Positions 25,532 to 34,927 are shown, counted from the first letter of the stretch. The stretch: 64,000 nucleotides of DNA from Mucilaginibacter sp. PAMB04168 (GCF_039634365.2 NZ_CP155079.2:3472001-3536000), one strand, 5' to 3'. The notes: a model not told the origin generated them from the sequence alone. Numbers and translations: made by a program.

Positions 25532-26164
25532 ATGAAGGAAGTTAAAGGGATGAACATGAAAGTGGATTCGACGCCCGAGCGGATTTATGCTTTTTCAGAT
25601 GGTGTATTTGCGATCATTATTACGATAATGATTCTGGAATTAAAAAAACCGGAAGAACCTACGTTTGAAGCATTGAGTCATTTGTGGCCGACGTGGATCA
25701 GCTATGGTGCAAGCTATATTTTTATAGCGATTGTATGGATTAACCACCATTATCTTCTGAGGCATGCCAAAGCGGCTACCCTTAAATTAATGTGGGCCAA
25801 CTTTGCGCACCTTTTTACAGTTTCCTTAATTCCGTTTCTGACGGAGTGGGTAGCGGATACCAAATTACAACCAGTCCCCGTGATCATGTATGCATTTGAC
25901 TTTTCCCTGGTCAACTGCACCTATTTGTGGCTGGTATGGGAAACGCTTTGTAACACAATGGACAGGTCAGGGCCCAACGCCACACATCGCCTTTTACATA
26001 TGCGTTCATTCACAACTTTGGGAATATTCTGTTTTGCGACGATCATTTCGTACTGGTTTCCACGGTTTGGTTTTGGACTCGTAGTTTGCTGTTTATTATT
26101 ATATCTCACTCCTGAACTTTCAAAGGTGACAAACCTGAAACCTTTGATAAAAAAAGCCTCATAA
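25532..26164 (+). CDS. TMEM175/DUF1211-type potassium channel protein
   Basis: 210 aa; ATG 25532 chosen, 9 bases after egtD, though Met 7 or 9 are possible. R17-I-Y-A-F-S22-D23-G-V-F-A-I is the signature of the TMEM175 family (usual 'RxxAFSDGVFAIxITLLVLE'), followed by ILEL and the second conserved region IFIAIVWINHHYLLRHA. About six hydrophobic segments. Bacterial TMEM175 proteins are tetrameric K+-selective leak channels without a P-loop filter. Operon position after egtD may reflect a stress-response unit. Confidence 0.85.
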   Translation: MKEVKGMNMKVDSTPERIYAFSDGVFAIIITIMILELKKPEEPTFEALSHLWPTWISYGASYIFIAIVWINHHYLLRHAKAATLKLMWANFAHLFTVSLIPFLTEWVADTKLQPVPVIMYAFDFSLVNCTYLWLVWETLCNTMDRSGPNATHRLLHMRSFTTLGIFCFATIISYWFPRFGFGLVVCCLLLYLTPELSKVTNLKPLIKKAS

Positions 26165-26188
26165 ATAAAATTTTAACGATTACCTACT

Positions 26189-26959
26189 ATGGAAAAAAAA
26201 ATTGGGATTGTCACCGGAGCGAGCTCGGGTATAGGAAGAGCAACAGCGATCAGGTTAGCAAAAGATTTTACCGGCCTTGTATTGGTGGCACGAGAAGGCG
26301 AAGAACTAAATAAGACCGCTAAGATTATCCGGGAAACGGGCGCGGAAGCTCTGGTAATCCCAGTTGATTTACGCCTGATTGAATCAGCAGACCGTGTAAT
26401 CAATGAAACTCAAGACAAATTCGGAAGAATCGATGCACTGGTGAACGTCGCCGGTGCCGTTCCTCAGATCCATCTTTTCGAGATGACGGATGAGCAATGG
26501 AATGATGGCGCAGAAATGAAACTGCACGGTTCGCGTCGCTTGACGATCAAAGCATGGCCTGCATTGAAAGCCTCAAAGGGATCGGTCATATTTATGTCCG
26601 GGAACTCAGCTGAAAGCCCAAAGCCGGGTTTCGCGGCAGTTGCAACCATTAATGCTGCAATTAGTGCGCTTGCCAAAGCCTTTGCTGAACAGGGCATCTT
26701 GGACGGTATACAGGTAAACAGTGTGTCGCCAGGCCCGGTAATGAGTAACAGAAGGATAAACTTTTTGAATAAATGGTCGGCCGCAAACAATCTGACGATG
26801 GAGGAAGCTAAAGATAAATTCCTGGAGAACGCGCATATCAAGCGTTTTGGTGAGCCTGGTGAAATTGGAGAACTGATCGCATTCTTAGTATCAACTGGCG
26901 CCAAATGGCTGCTGGGTACTGATATCAGAATGGATGGCGGGGAAGTGAAAGGAATTTAA
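26189..26959 (+). CDS. SDR-family protein lacking the YxxxK catalytic pair
   Basis: 256 aa, ATG start. Rossmann motif T9-G-A-S-S-G-I-G16, NVAG (86-89, the NNAG site), S137/S140 and PGPV (181-184) all fit a classical short-chain dehydrogenase. At the catalytic Y-x3-K position the sequence reads V151-A-T-I-N155, so both the tyrosine and the lysine are missing. The cofactor site looks intact (basic or polar residues at 35-36, AREG), so it may bind NAD(P)(H) without normal carbonyl reduction. It is the last gene of the MFS-egtD-TMEM175 operon and is followed by a terminator. Substrate unknown. Confidence 0.82.
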   Translation: MEKKIGIVTGASSGIGRATAIRLAKDFTGLVLVAREGEELNKTAKIIRETGAEALVIPVDLRLIESADRVINETQDKFGRIDALVNVAGAVPQIHLFEMTDEQWNDGAEMKLHGSRRLTIKAWPALKASKGSVIFMSGNSAESPKPGFAAVATINAAISALAKAFAEQGILDGIQVNSVSPGPVMSNRRINFLNKWSAANNLTMEEAKDKFLENAHIKRFGEPGEIGELIAFLVSTGAKWLLGTDIRMDGGEVKGI

Positions 26960-27009
26960 AAAATAGTCGAAGCCATTTAGATAAGCGGTTACCGCCTAAC
27001 AGATCAATT

Positions 27010-27036
27010 AAAAGGCACCCGTTTCGGGTGCCTTTT
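27010..27036. terminator. Bidirectional terminator
   Basis: Inverted repeat AAAAGGCACCC / GGGTGCCTTTT with loop GTTTC. A-run on the left and T-run on the right let it end the plus-strand operon (SDR gene) and the minus-strand genes from the right. Confidence 0.85.
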
Positions 27037-27058
27037 TTATCCGGCATCAACTTTTAAG

Positions 27059-27394
27059 TTACCTGGGCAATGTAGCTAAGTAGAGTAATATTTCGTTGCC
27101 TAATTCATCGACATGTGTCTCCAGGGCAAAATGACTGGCATCATAAAACTTCACAATGGCATTCGGCAGGTCACTTTCGAATGCCAGCGCCCCCGGTGTT
27201 AAAAAGTAGGGATCTTTGTCACCCCATTGTGCTAAAAGCAGAGGTTGCCTGTTCCGGAAATACTCATGAAATGTCGGATATAGCGCTACTTTACTCGCGT
27301 AATCCTTAAAAAGGTCCAGCTGAATTTCGGCGTTATCGGGACGATCCATGAAAATCTGATCAAGCGTATACGATTCCGCGACTTTCTCTTCCAT
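27059..27394 (-). pseudogene. Truncated epoxide-hydrolase-like gene (3' fragment)
   Basis: From ESYTLDQ onward the frame matches residues 186-289 of the hydrolase at 22159-23028 almost position by position (IQLDLFKDYAS-VALYPTF, WGDKDP-FL-PGA, FALETHV-E-G-EIL). It keeps the acid and histidine but has lost the first 185 residues, including the nucleophile. An ATG at 27394 would give a 111-aa product, which cannot be an active hydrolase. The break falls exactly where the GH43 stop codon lies (27396), so the fragment marks a recombination joint at the edge of the polysaccharide-utilization region. Whether it is still translated from the GH43 transcript is unknown. Confidence 0.8.
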
Positions 27395-27395
27395 A

Positions 27396-28334
27396 TTACT
27401 TGCTTTGCACAACAGTTTGCATAGTACCATCAGCATTGAAAGAAAGTTTATCCACACAGATGGATCGGAGGTTTCCCTGACCGGAAATCGAGCTGTTATG
27501 ATAAAAGGCATACCACTGGCCTTTAAACTCAACAACCGAGCCGTGGCTGGTATCACAACCCGTCGGCTCCAAATAAACACCTTTATAGGTCCAGGGTCCC
27601 ATCGGACTGCTACTTGTCGCGTAATTCAGCCGGTTGGCTCCTTTTCCGTCTACCCGGTTATTATCAGCATACGTCAGGTAATATAAGCCGTTTCGTTTGA
27701 AGACAAATGTCGCCTCATGAAAGTCTTTCAGGCCCTCCATAAATTGCAGGGGTCCGGCCAATTCAACCATATTTTTTTTCAGTTTCGCTCCTGCGCATCT
27801 TCCTCCGCCTCCATAATAGAAATACGCCTGGCCATCGGTATCCACAAAGACGCAGGGGTCAATCATCGCGTAATTATCATTGCCCAATTCCAGATATCCC
27901 TGAACCTTAAAATCCCGGTCAGGCTTTTTACTGGTGGCGATTCCTACCTTCCAGGTTTTGTTCCACTCTGTTCCGCTAGGATGCGGAAAATAAAAATAAT
28001 AGGTGCCGTTTTTGTAAGCACAATCCGGGGCCCACATGAAACCTCCTTCTTTCCTCCCCCAAGGCACCTGGCTCGCATTGAGGATTTCCCCATGGTCTTT
28101 CCAGTTAATCATATCATCAGTTGAAAAAACATGGTATCGATCCATCAGATCACAACCGCGTGGAGGGTCTACATCATGGGAGGGATAAACGTACAGCCGG
28201 CCATCCTTCCAGACATGTGCGGAAGGATCGGCAGTATACATATGAGTAACAAAAGGGTTTTTTTGGGCGAAGCCGCTTGTTATTGCCAACAATAAAGTAA
28301 TAAACAAAAAGGTTAACCTCCGGAATACTTCCAT
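27396..28334 (-). CDS. GH43 family glycoside hydrolase
   Basis: 312 aa, ATG start, signal peptide to about residue 24 (GFAQ-KNPF). Five-bladed beta-propeller of GH43 with general base D36 (YTADPSAHVW), pKa modulator D159 (AMIDPCVFVD) and acid E207 (DFHEATFVF). Single domain without an accessory module. GH43 enzymes cleave beta-xylosides or alpha-L-arabinosides, sometimes beta-galactosides; no finer call can be made. It is the distal gene of the minus-strand hydrolase set, 93 bases from the GH95-like gene, with its own AT-rich motif at 28381-28396. Its 3' end abuts the truncated hydrolase, but the C-terminus (LSFNADGTMQTV) looks complete. Confidence 0.9.
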   Translation of the reverse strand: MEVFRRLTFLFITLLLAITSGFAQKNPFVTHMYTADPSAHVWKDGRLYVYPSHDVDPPRGCDLMDRYHVFSTDDMINWKDHGEILNASQVPWGRKEGGFMWAPDCAYKNGTYYFYFPHPSGTEWNKTWKVGIATSKKPDRDFKVQGYLELGNDNYAMIDPCVFVDTDGQAYFYYGGGGRCAGAKLKKNMVELAGPLQFMEGLKDFHEATFVFKRNGLYYLTYADNNRVDGKGANRLNYATSSSPMGPWTYKGVYLEPTGCDTSHGSVVEFKGQWYAFYHNSSISGQGNLRSICVDKLSFNADGTMQTVVQSK

Positions 28335-28363
28335 AACTTCATTTTTGCTAACTGTAGAAATTA

Positions 28364-28396
28364 CTAAACTAGCCCTGCAACTTAATAAAAGCTTAA
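28364..28396 (-). promoter_or_regulatory. Putative promoter of GH43 gene with shared AT-rich motif
   Basis: On the minus strand TTAAGCTTTTATTAAG (28396-28381) matches the motif found before four other PUL units (consensus about TTAATCTTTTATTAA). Nine bases on is TAGTTTAG (28371-28364), one mismatch from the TAnnTTTG -7 box. The motif would cover the -33 region. Confidence 0.5.
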
Positions 28397-28426
28397 TTAA
28401 ACATTAATGGAAGCAACCCTTCAACC

Positions 28427-30745
28427 TTAATCTTTGTCATCGACAGCAGCTTTCCTCCCACCCCAAAGCTCTGGTTGATCAACTCGGACGACCGGTTGAA
28501 ATACGAGGCTCTCGGCTCCGTTGCCAGGAAACAGAATAACCGTCTCCCCTTTTGCCAAGTGTAGCCCCACACGGCCATGATCCAGTATTTTCACCCTTTC
28601 CTTGTTTACCCCAACAGCCCTGATCGGGCTGGCGTACCCGGTTTGAACGACACAGGGCTCACCAGCGAGACTTTTGATGACAATTACCGTTGTCACACCC
28701 TTAGCGCGCTTGGCGCTGACCAGAAATGCACCTTCCGCTCTAAAATTGGCGAAGCTAACCTCCCGCCATTTAGCCGGTAAGCCTGGAAAGATGCGGATGG
28801 TGTCATCGAATGAAGTCATCATCATTTCCTGCAAGGTCCGGTCGAACGCTAAGGGCGTTTCAATCACAGGAGAACCTTCCCGGTATAAGGTATTGGGCAG
28901 CGGCGACTTCCGGATGAATAAATGTAAAAAATCCAAGGCTTTATCCCCGTTGTTACCGGCTGCCAGCATGGAAGCGGCTCCTAACCACGAATATCCGGCA
29001 AAGGCTTGTGGCATACTGACCCAGTTTTCCAGCGACTTTCTGATCAACGGCCGTTGCTGTGCATTTTCCCACTTCATTTCATGAAAAGGATATATCGCAA
29101 AAAGATGTGACCAGTGCCGATGTGATTTGGCAAACGGCAAATTTTTGCCCACCATCAAGCCTGTCTGGACATCCGTTTCATAGGGAACCAGCGTATTCAG
29201 CACCTGCCGGCATCTTAGCGCAATCGAATCGTCCAAATGCAGCCTCTTATCCGCTGTAATAATGGTTGCGGCCAGCCAGCGCAGGCAGGCCAGTGTATAG
29301 GAACTGTTCTCCACTCCATCTGTATACTCGGGCGAAGCTGTTTTAGGCAACATTAACCGGCCATCGGAAGTTCGCACGGTGATGTGATCCAGGTAATTGA
29401 ACGTGCCTTTCATCAAAGGAAACAATTGGTGGCGAAGGTATCCGTCATCCATTGTACTTCTGTAATACATCCAAAGGTTATGCATTACCCAAGGCAAATT
29501 GCCGACTTCAGTACCGACCGGACTCCACCCTCCCGGCCCGCTTGCCCTCCCGATAGCATACGAATCCTGCTGAAACGGCGCAGCGTTCTTTGCAAGCATT
29601 TCCCGGTCCTCCCAGACGGTGCGTGCTAATGGCTCGGCCTCATCCAGATGATTAGCCATGTAGTAAGGCCAATAGGCCAGCTGTATATTCAGATTCCACC
29701 AAATGGCCGGCCACACAGTCTGCCTGAACCATGGCCCCATCAAATCGAGGATGGGGCCACCGCTGCGCGAGGCTGCGCCCATTTTATAAATCTGCACCCA
29801 GTAAAAGCTCTCCATGGGCGCATCGGGAATGCTGAGGAAACTTTTGGGATAATACTGATGCCACCAGGCTTGGTGCTCCTGCCGCAGGCGTTCAACTCCC
29901 AACAGCTGCGCAGCCCGGACTTCACCGACGGCGCTCCTTTCGGCGTCCTGACCCGGTAAGGTTCGTTTCAAACTGATGTACCAGATAGTCGCTTTACCCG
30001 TGGTTTGTTTACGCCATGCCGTCGCATACTGGCCAGATCCCTTACCTGCAGTTCCGTAGCGCTCGTCTTCCGGCATATCCTGAACGCTGACCGTAACGCC
30101 GCCGTTGCGTCTGCATTGCTGCACCGGGTAAGCCTGGTACCCTTTAGGCAGCCCGCCTCTGGTAGATTTCGCCGTATCCGGGAACCATTGCAATTCGGCG
30201 GAGTTCTCACCGGAAACTTGGATGATAATGACATCCCGGTTCGCCGCTGTAAAAGCCCTTACTTGACGGATCCCCTCCTTCGTTCTTATATCCGCTACTG
30301 ACTCCGCATTCCAAAGGTCGAGCCGCATGCTTCCCTTTAAGGTGTCGTCACCAAACTTGAGTGTAAAATGGCCGTTGGGCAGCCTGTTTGCCGAATATAA
30401 CACCCGTTTACCGTCTTTGTCCTCCCGGTGGTCGTACAGATCGCTACGGGAGATCTCAAAGTCCATTCCACCTGGTTTCCTCTGCCAAAATATCGTTCCG
30501 AGCGAGCCGTTGCCCAGGAAGCCACCGGTGTCCCAGCTGTCGGGTAACCTGTCTTTCCAAATCAGATCATTACGCTGAAGGAAAGCTCTCCAATTCATTC
30601 GCTGCAGGTCAACTGTGTTCGAAAGGCGGGTCTGGGCTTGCGCTAATCCAGGGAAGAATAGCCCGACAAAACAAAAAATACGGAAAGCTGAAATGTGGAT
30701 CAGACAATTCATGAATCCGCGGACCGGTTGTTGATATTTCTTCAT
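28427..30745 (-). CDS. GH95-like secreted glycosidase (six-hairpin fold)
   Basis: 772 aa, ATG start; an N-terminal hydrophobic segment (about 17-38, ending AQAQ) acts as a signal peptide. An N-terminal beta domain (DTGGFLGNGSLGTIFW, RSDLYDHRED) is followed by an (alpha/alpha)6 domain: WNLNIQLAYWPYY, ASPEYTDGVENSSYTLACLR, SHRHWSHLFAIYPFHEM and GYSWLGAASMLAAG. These blocks correspond to those of the GH95 gene at 34928 ([37 protein letters not shown]), with acidic residues in ASPEYTDG. It is therefore a divergent relative of GH95 alpha-L-fucosidases or galactosidases. Probably acts with the GH3, GH95 and GH43 enzymes on the same glycan; specificity uncertain. Confidence 0.7.
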   Translation of the reverse strand: MKKYQQPVRGFMNCLIHISAFRIFCFVGLFFPGLAQAQTRLSNTVDLQRMNWRAFLQRNDLIWKDRLPDSWDTGGFLGNGSLGTIFWQRKPGGMDFEISRSDLYDHREDKDGKRVLYSANRLPNGHFTLKFGDDTLKGSMRLDLWNAESVADIRTKEGIRQVRAFTAANRDVIIIQVSGENSAELQWFPDTAKSTRGGLPKGYQAYPVQQCRRNGGVTVSVQDMPEDERYGTAGKGSGQYATAWRKQTTGKATIWYISLKRTLPGQDAERSAVGEVRAAQLLGVERLRQEHQAWWHQYYPKSFLSIPDAPMESFYWVQIYKMGAASRSGGPILDLMGPWFRQTVWPAIWWNLNIQLAYWPYYMANHLDEAEPLARTVWEDREMLAKNAAPFQQDSYAIGRASGPGGWSPVGTEVGNLPWVMHNLWMYYRSTMDDGYLRHQLFPLMKGTFNYLDHITVRTSDGRLMLPKTASPEYTDGVENSSYTLACLRWLAATIITADKRLHLDDSIALRCRQVLNTLVPYETDVQTGLMVGKNLPFAKSHRHWSHLFAIYPFHEMKWENAQQRPLIRKSLENWVSMPQAFAGYSWLGAASMLAAGNNGDKALDFLHLFIRKSPLPNTLYREGSPVIETPLAFDRTLQEMMMTSFDDTIRIFPGLPAKWREVSFANFRAEGAFLVSAKRAKGVTTVIVIKSLAGEPCVVQTGYASPIRAVGVNKERVKILDHGRVGLHLAKGETVILFPGNGAESLVFQPVVRVDQPELWGGRKAAVDDKD

Positions 30746-31170
30746 ACAAATTATTATTCAAGTGAGGGGATGCCTGTTCATACTTTTCGTCAGATTAACT
30801 GTCTACGTTTGTTGATTGAAGACTGCGGTTTCTTGTTATCAAAAGCAGGCGATCTCACGGTATCATCATCTGGTGAAACTTTTCGCCATATTTTATCTGT
30901 TCGTAAGCGGCCTTTCTAACGTAAAATCCATGCTGTACCGGCTTCTATGACCCTGCCAATAAAGCCATCTTTGTACAGGCTTATCCGGACCAGCTCCGCA
31001 TGTAAAGTGCTAGCTTGGCCAGATTTGCCGGGCGGACTGTTTAGTCCTACTCACTGACCGCCGCGCGATATGGCAACGGAACTTTAGTAACGGCGTCCAT
31101 GAACCTTCTGTCAGCTCCCGCTCGATCCGCCGATGGAAGCTAGCAGTGATCAGATGACAGCTTTATTGCA
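30746..31170. other. Intergenic region of the hydrolase cluster
   Basis: 425 bases between the GH95-like start and the esterase stop. Short coding-like stretches occur on the minus strand (for example SLYKDGFIGRVIEAGTAW then a stop), but no family is recognised. It must hold the promoter of the GH95-like gene if that gene is not read through from upstream; no clear -7 box was found. Confidence 0.4.
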
Positions 31171-32226
31171 TTACAAATAAGACTTCAGCTTTTCGGCCAG
31201 TAAACGTGCAGCCTTTTGCTGGCCCGAAACACTGGGGTGGGCAGAATCGTTATAATCGCTTGTTTTGGGCGTTATCCATCCCGATGTATCCAGATAAAAA
31301 ACCCTTTTATCACCTTCTCTGACCATTTGATTAACGGCATTGATTGTCGGCTGCTGCTTCACACCTAGAAAAGTTCGCATGGCAAAAATCTTTGTTTTGG
31401 GGAAATGGTGACGTATCGTTTTCATTAGAGATACATACGCCTGCATGAAAGTGGAATCCGGAACTTTGTTGTTATTATCGTTTGTACCTAAATTGATAAG
31501 CACTATTGCAGGGGCATAACGCTTAAAATCCCAATCAGCGGCATCGGAATACTTCAGAGACCTCGCTTTGGTATACTGCCAGTCCATGCCATTGCCTTTT
31601 ACCCGACCGTAGCCGCTGGCAAGATTGATGCCGGGATAAGCGATCTGGGTGTGTTCGGTGCCGAGTAATTCGGATGCTATCCAAGCGTAATCAGAAACAT
31701 TCGCCTGCTCATCCGTATAACCCGCAGTAATAGAATCACCTATATATTCGATCAATACAGGCGATAAAGACGGTGAATTCGTCTGCGCGCCTTTATCAAA
31801 AACGAATCCCCTAAAATCAAAGACATAATCATAATCTTTTCCCTGCGCAACGGTCAGCGTATGCCAGTTACTCGTTAACGGATTTGGCGTCAGGTTGACC
31901 GTATCACCCACACCAAGAAGACTAGTCCACGGACCGTTGTCTATTTTCACGAAGAAATTAGAACGATGCCCGGTTACCATTTGCGCAGTAGTTCCTGAGA
32001 ACGCCGTCTTCACATAGGCACCTCCCCAGTAGCTAACTGCACTGTTTGTGCCTGAAAAATCCCACCGGCCTACGAAGCGCAGATTTTGGTCTTGCAATGA
32101 CCCTGGGACGTCCGGCCGGTCTGTTGGGGCAGACACCGAACGCCATACCCCGCCTGAGGAAAGTTTATGCGTTTTGCAGCCGGCCACGGCTGTAAGTACG
32201 AGCATGTAGAATAGAATGGTTCTCAT
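31171..32226 (-). CDS. CE2-like SGNH acetyl esterase, lipoprotein
   Basis: 351 aa from ATG 32226, which gives a lipoprotein signal (RTILFYMLVLTAVAGC, Cys 17). The frame is open for 59 more codons to a TTG near the GH3 stop, but these do not look like a signal sequence. An N-terminal jelly-roll domain (about 40-150; GRWDFSGTNSAVSYWGGAYV) and a C-terminal SGNH domain with S165 (YIGDSITAGYT), NLGTND and D327-x2-H330 (DSAHPS) match CE2 carbohydrate esterases. It should remove O-acetyl groups from plant polysaccharides at the cell surface. A paralogue with an added lectin domain is at 37840-39330. Confidence 0.82.
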   Translation of the reverse strand: MRTILFYMLVLTAVAGCKTHKLSSGGVWRSVSAPTDRPDVPGSLQDQNLRFVGRWDFSGTNSAVSYWGGAYVKTAFSGTTAQMVTGHRSNFFVKIDNGPWTSLLGVGDTVNLTPNPLTSNWHTLTVAQGKDYDYVFDFRGFVFDKGAQTNSPSLSPVLIEYIGDSITAGYTDEQANVSDYAWIASELLGTEHTQIAYPGINLASGYGRVKGNGMDWQYTKARSLKYSDAADWDFKRYAPAIVLINLGTNDNNNKVPDSTFMQAYVSLMKTIRHHFPKTKIFAMRTFLGVKQQPTINAVNQMVREGDKRVFYLDTSGWITPKTSDYNDSAHPSVSGQQKAARLLAEKLKSYL

Positions 32227-32428
32227 AAAACGGTATTTTAAATTAGTTAAGGTTTGTTTTCCGGTATACACTTTCTTAGTCAGCCGAATTGATCCTGCCG
32301 GATCGGTCTCAAAGGTCAGGCCGTGAGATCTGCCGGAAATTTGGCAGGTAAAGTACTTCCTGTTACTATCAACATTAAACACACCAAGCAATAAGGTCTT
32401 CAAAAATTCAGATCAGTTTATTTCCGGT

Positions 32429-34651
32429 TCAGTCTAAAACGAAATCATCCCCTTTGATCATAGACCGTTGAACGACCAGGTTGACACCAGACGGGTGGGT
32501 TGCAACCAAGGGCAGCTGGCCTGCAATGAAAATATTTACCGCTCCGGCCCGTTCTACGAGACGGTCACCGGTGCTTACCAGCGCTAAGTCATCAGGCTTG
32601 AGCATAAACGGTACGACCTTTGTTTCTCCGGCTTTTAGATGGATTCTTTTGAAGCCTTTCAGCGCGATCAAGGGTTTCCTTACTCCATCAGCGAGGTGTC
32701 TAACATAGAGTTGCACAACCTCGTCACCAGCCACTTTGCCTGTATTCGTTACCCGGGCCGAAACACGGACTGACTTTCCGGTCAGAATGCTCCCGGGGAC
32801 AGTGGGTTGGCTATACCGGAAACGGGTATAGCTTAACCCATAACCAAACGGATAAAGAACTTCGCCGGTAAAGTACCGGTAGGTACGGCCTTTCATGCTG
32901 TAATCATGAAAATGCGGCAAGTCGTTCTCACTTTTGTAGAAGGTGACAGGCAAACGGCCCGCAGGATTGTAATCGCCAAAGAGCACATCGGCAATCGCGG
33001 TACCCGCGGCCTGACCTCCATACCAGGATTCGATGATGGCGGACAGGTTTTCTTTTTCCCAGTTGATAGCGACAGCACTGCCGTTTAACAATACCAGGAT
33101 AACCGGCTTACCGGTCTGATAAATGGCCTTGATCAGTCTTTGCTGAATAGGCGGCAAGGCAATGGTTTCGCGGTCCCCCCCGGCGAATCCCTTTATTTTA
33201 ATCGGCAGCTCCTCTCCTTCCAGGCGCGGTGAAAGCCCCATAAAAAGAATGACCGTCTCCGCTTTTTCCGCGGCAGCAAGGGCCTCCCGGAAGTTTTTTT
33301 GGGCGGCAACGGTATCACTACCTGACTGTTCTACTAATTCACATCCCCTGGCGTAGATTACATTAGCGCCGGGAAGCTTCTTGCGGATACCTTCAAGCGG
33401 CGTCACGGTGAACCCGGGCGTACCATTGTAATTGCCCCATAACGCTTCCTTGTCATCCGCATTTGCACCGATTACAGCAACCGTAGTCAAATTCTTTTTC
33501 AGCGGCAGTAATCCGTTTTGGTTTTTAAGCAACACGATTGATTCCCGTGCTGCTTCCAGTGCCAATCGCTGATGAGACGCAGAATTAACGGTACTGTAAG
33601 GGATCGCCGCGTACTTGACAAACTTCTCGTCATCAAACATACCCAGCTTGAACCTGGCCAGTAGCAATCGCCGCAACGACAGGTTGACCTTTTCTTCACT
33701 GATCAGGCCGGCTTTGACGGCGCCGACCAAAGTAAGGTAGGTGTCGCCGCAATTGAGATCATTTCCCGCATTCACCGCCATCGCCGCGGCTTCCTCCTTG
33801 CTCCGGGCTTCCTTATGTCCGGTGTAGATATCCTTCACAGCATCACAATCAGAGACCACGTAACCATTGAAGCCCAATTCCTGCCGCAGAACTTTCGAAA
33901 GTAAGAACACATTAGCCGGTGCAGCAACGCCATTGTAACTGTTGTAAGCACTCATGATCGAATAAGATCCGCCCGTTTTCACGGCACTTTTGAAAGCCGG
34001 GAGGTAGGTATCTAGGAAGTCATAAGTATCGGTAGTAGAATTAAACTGATGCCGGCCGATCTCCGGGCCACTATGCACCATGTAATGTTTGGCGGTGGCA
34101 ACCAGCTTTAGATATTTAGGATCATTTCCCTGTAAGCCTCGGATAAATTGATCGCCCATCACGGACGTGAGGTAAGGATCTTCACCGTAGGTTTCCATTC
34201 CCCTGCCCCACCTCGGGTCACGGAAAATGTTAATATTGGGCGACCAGTAAGTTAATCCCTGATACCGGCCGTGCTGGTTATCTCTAAGCGCCTCATGATG
34301 CTTTGCGCGGGCTTCGTCGCTGGTTGCAACTGCAATTCTGGAAATCAGATCGGCGTCGAACGAAGCGGCCGAACCTATAGGCTCCGGAAATACGGTTGCC
34401 AGTCCAGCCCGGCCAACGCCATGTAAACACTCATTCCACCAATTATATTCCGGAATTTGCAACCTGGGGATGGCCTTGGATTGATCCACCATCTGACTTA
34501 CCTTTTCTTCCAATGTCATGCGCGACATCAGATCGTCAACTCGCTTTTCGAAGGGCAGGTTCACATTTTGAAAGGGCATTTGCTGGGCGGTCGATACCTT
34601 TGCAAAAGCGGCCAGGAAAAGAATCAGGAAATTGAATTGCTTATTATACAT
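32429..34651 (-). CDS. GH3 family glycoside hydrolase (beta-xylosidase/glucosidase type)
   Basis: 740 aa from ATG 34651 (MYNKQFNFLILFLAAFAKVS, signal cleaved before QQMPF); the open frame continues 84 codons further to an ATG at 34903, discussed separately. GH3 N-domain: YNWWNECLHGVGRAG and ATVFPEPIGSAASFD, typical of the Xyl3A/BxlA xylosidase branch; nucleophile D268 in VVSDCDAVKDIY. GH3 C-domain with ELPIKIKGFAGGDRE, and a C-terminal FN3-like domain (VRVSARVTNTGKVAGDEVVQ). Likely periplasmic, releasing xylose, glucose or arabinose from oligosaccharides made by the GH95 and GH43 enzymes of the same cluster. Confidence 0.9.
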   Translation of the reverse strand: MYNKQFNFLILFLAAFAKVSTAQQMPFQNVNLPFEKRVDDLMSRMTLEEKVSQMVDQSKAIPRLQIPEYNWWNECLHGVGRAGLATVFPEPIGSAASFDADLISRIAVATSDEARAKHHEALRDNQHGRYQGLTYWSPNINIFRDPRWGRGMETYGEDPYLTSVMGDQFIRGLQGNDPKYLKLVATAKHYMVHSGPEIGRHQFNSTTDTYDFLDTYLPAFKSAVKTGGSYSIMSAYNSYNGVAAPANVFLLSKVLRQELGFNGYVVSDCDAVKDIYTGHKEARSKEEAAAMAVNAGNDLNCGDTYLTLVGAVKAGLISEEKVNLSLRRLLLARFKLGMFDDEKFVKYAAIPYSTVNSASHQRLALEAARESIVLLKNQNGLLPLKKNLTTVAVIGANADDKEALWGNYNGTPGFTVTPLEGIRKKLPGANVIYARGCELVEQSGSDTVAAQKNFREALAAAEKAETVILFMGLSPRLEGEELPIKIKGFAGGDRETIALPPIQQRLIKAIYQTGKPVILVLLNGSAVAINWEKENLSAIIESWYGGQAAGTAIADVLFGDYNPAGRLPVTFYKSENDLPHFHDYSMKGRTYRYFTGEVLYPFGYGLSYTRFRYSQPTVPGSILTGKSVRVSARVTNTGKVAGDEVVQLYVRHLADGVRKPLIALKGFKRIHLKAGETKVVPFMLKPDDLALVSTGDRLVERAGAVNIFIAGQLPLVATHPSGVNLVVQRSMIKGDDFVLD

Positions 34652-34927
34652 CGCTAAATTTTTCTGGTTAATACATGAGCGAATAGCCTGTGATCCAACG
34701 GCATCGCTCACTTTCGAGACAAGGCCCGTCGAAACGAAACCGTGACCCGATAGCTTTGCTAACCGGTTATCCGGAACGTGGACCTTTGTTTTGGGTTTCA
34801 AAATTATTTCCGCGCCATCTTTGTCCGCATGCTTAATGCCCAGTGTGCCGTCCTTACATAGCGTAGAAAAATAAGTGCGGACAAGGGAAACCTGCTTTTT
34901 CATTCTATTCTAAACGTTCGTAAACAG

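Noticed and set aside
26464..26904. 146-codon minus-strand frame inside the SDR gene
   Set aside because: Antisense shadow of a conserved Rossmann protein.
27395..27580. Upstream extension of the truncated hydrolase as a 173-aa protein
   Set aside because: The first 62 codons are an out-of-frame reading of the GH43 C-terminal region; only the part from 27394 is hydrolase-derived.
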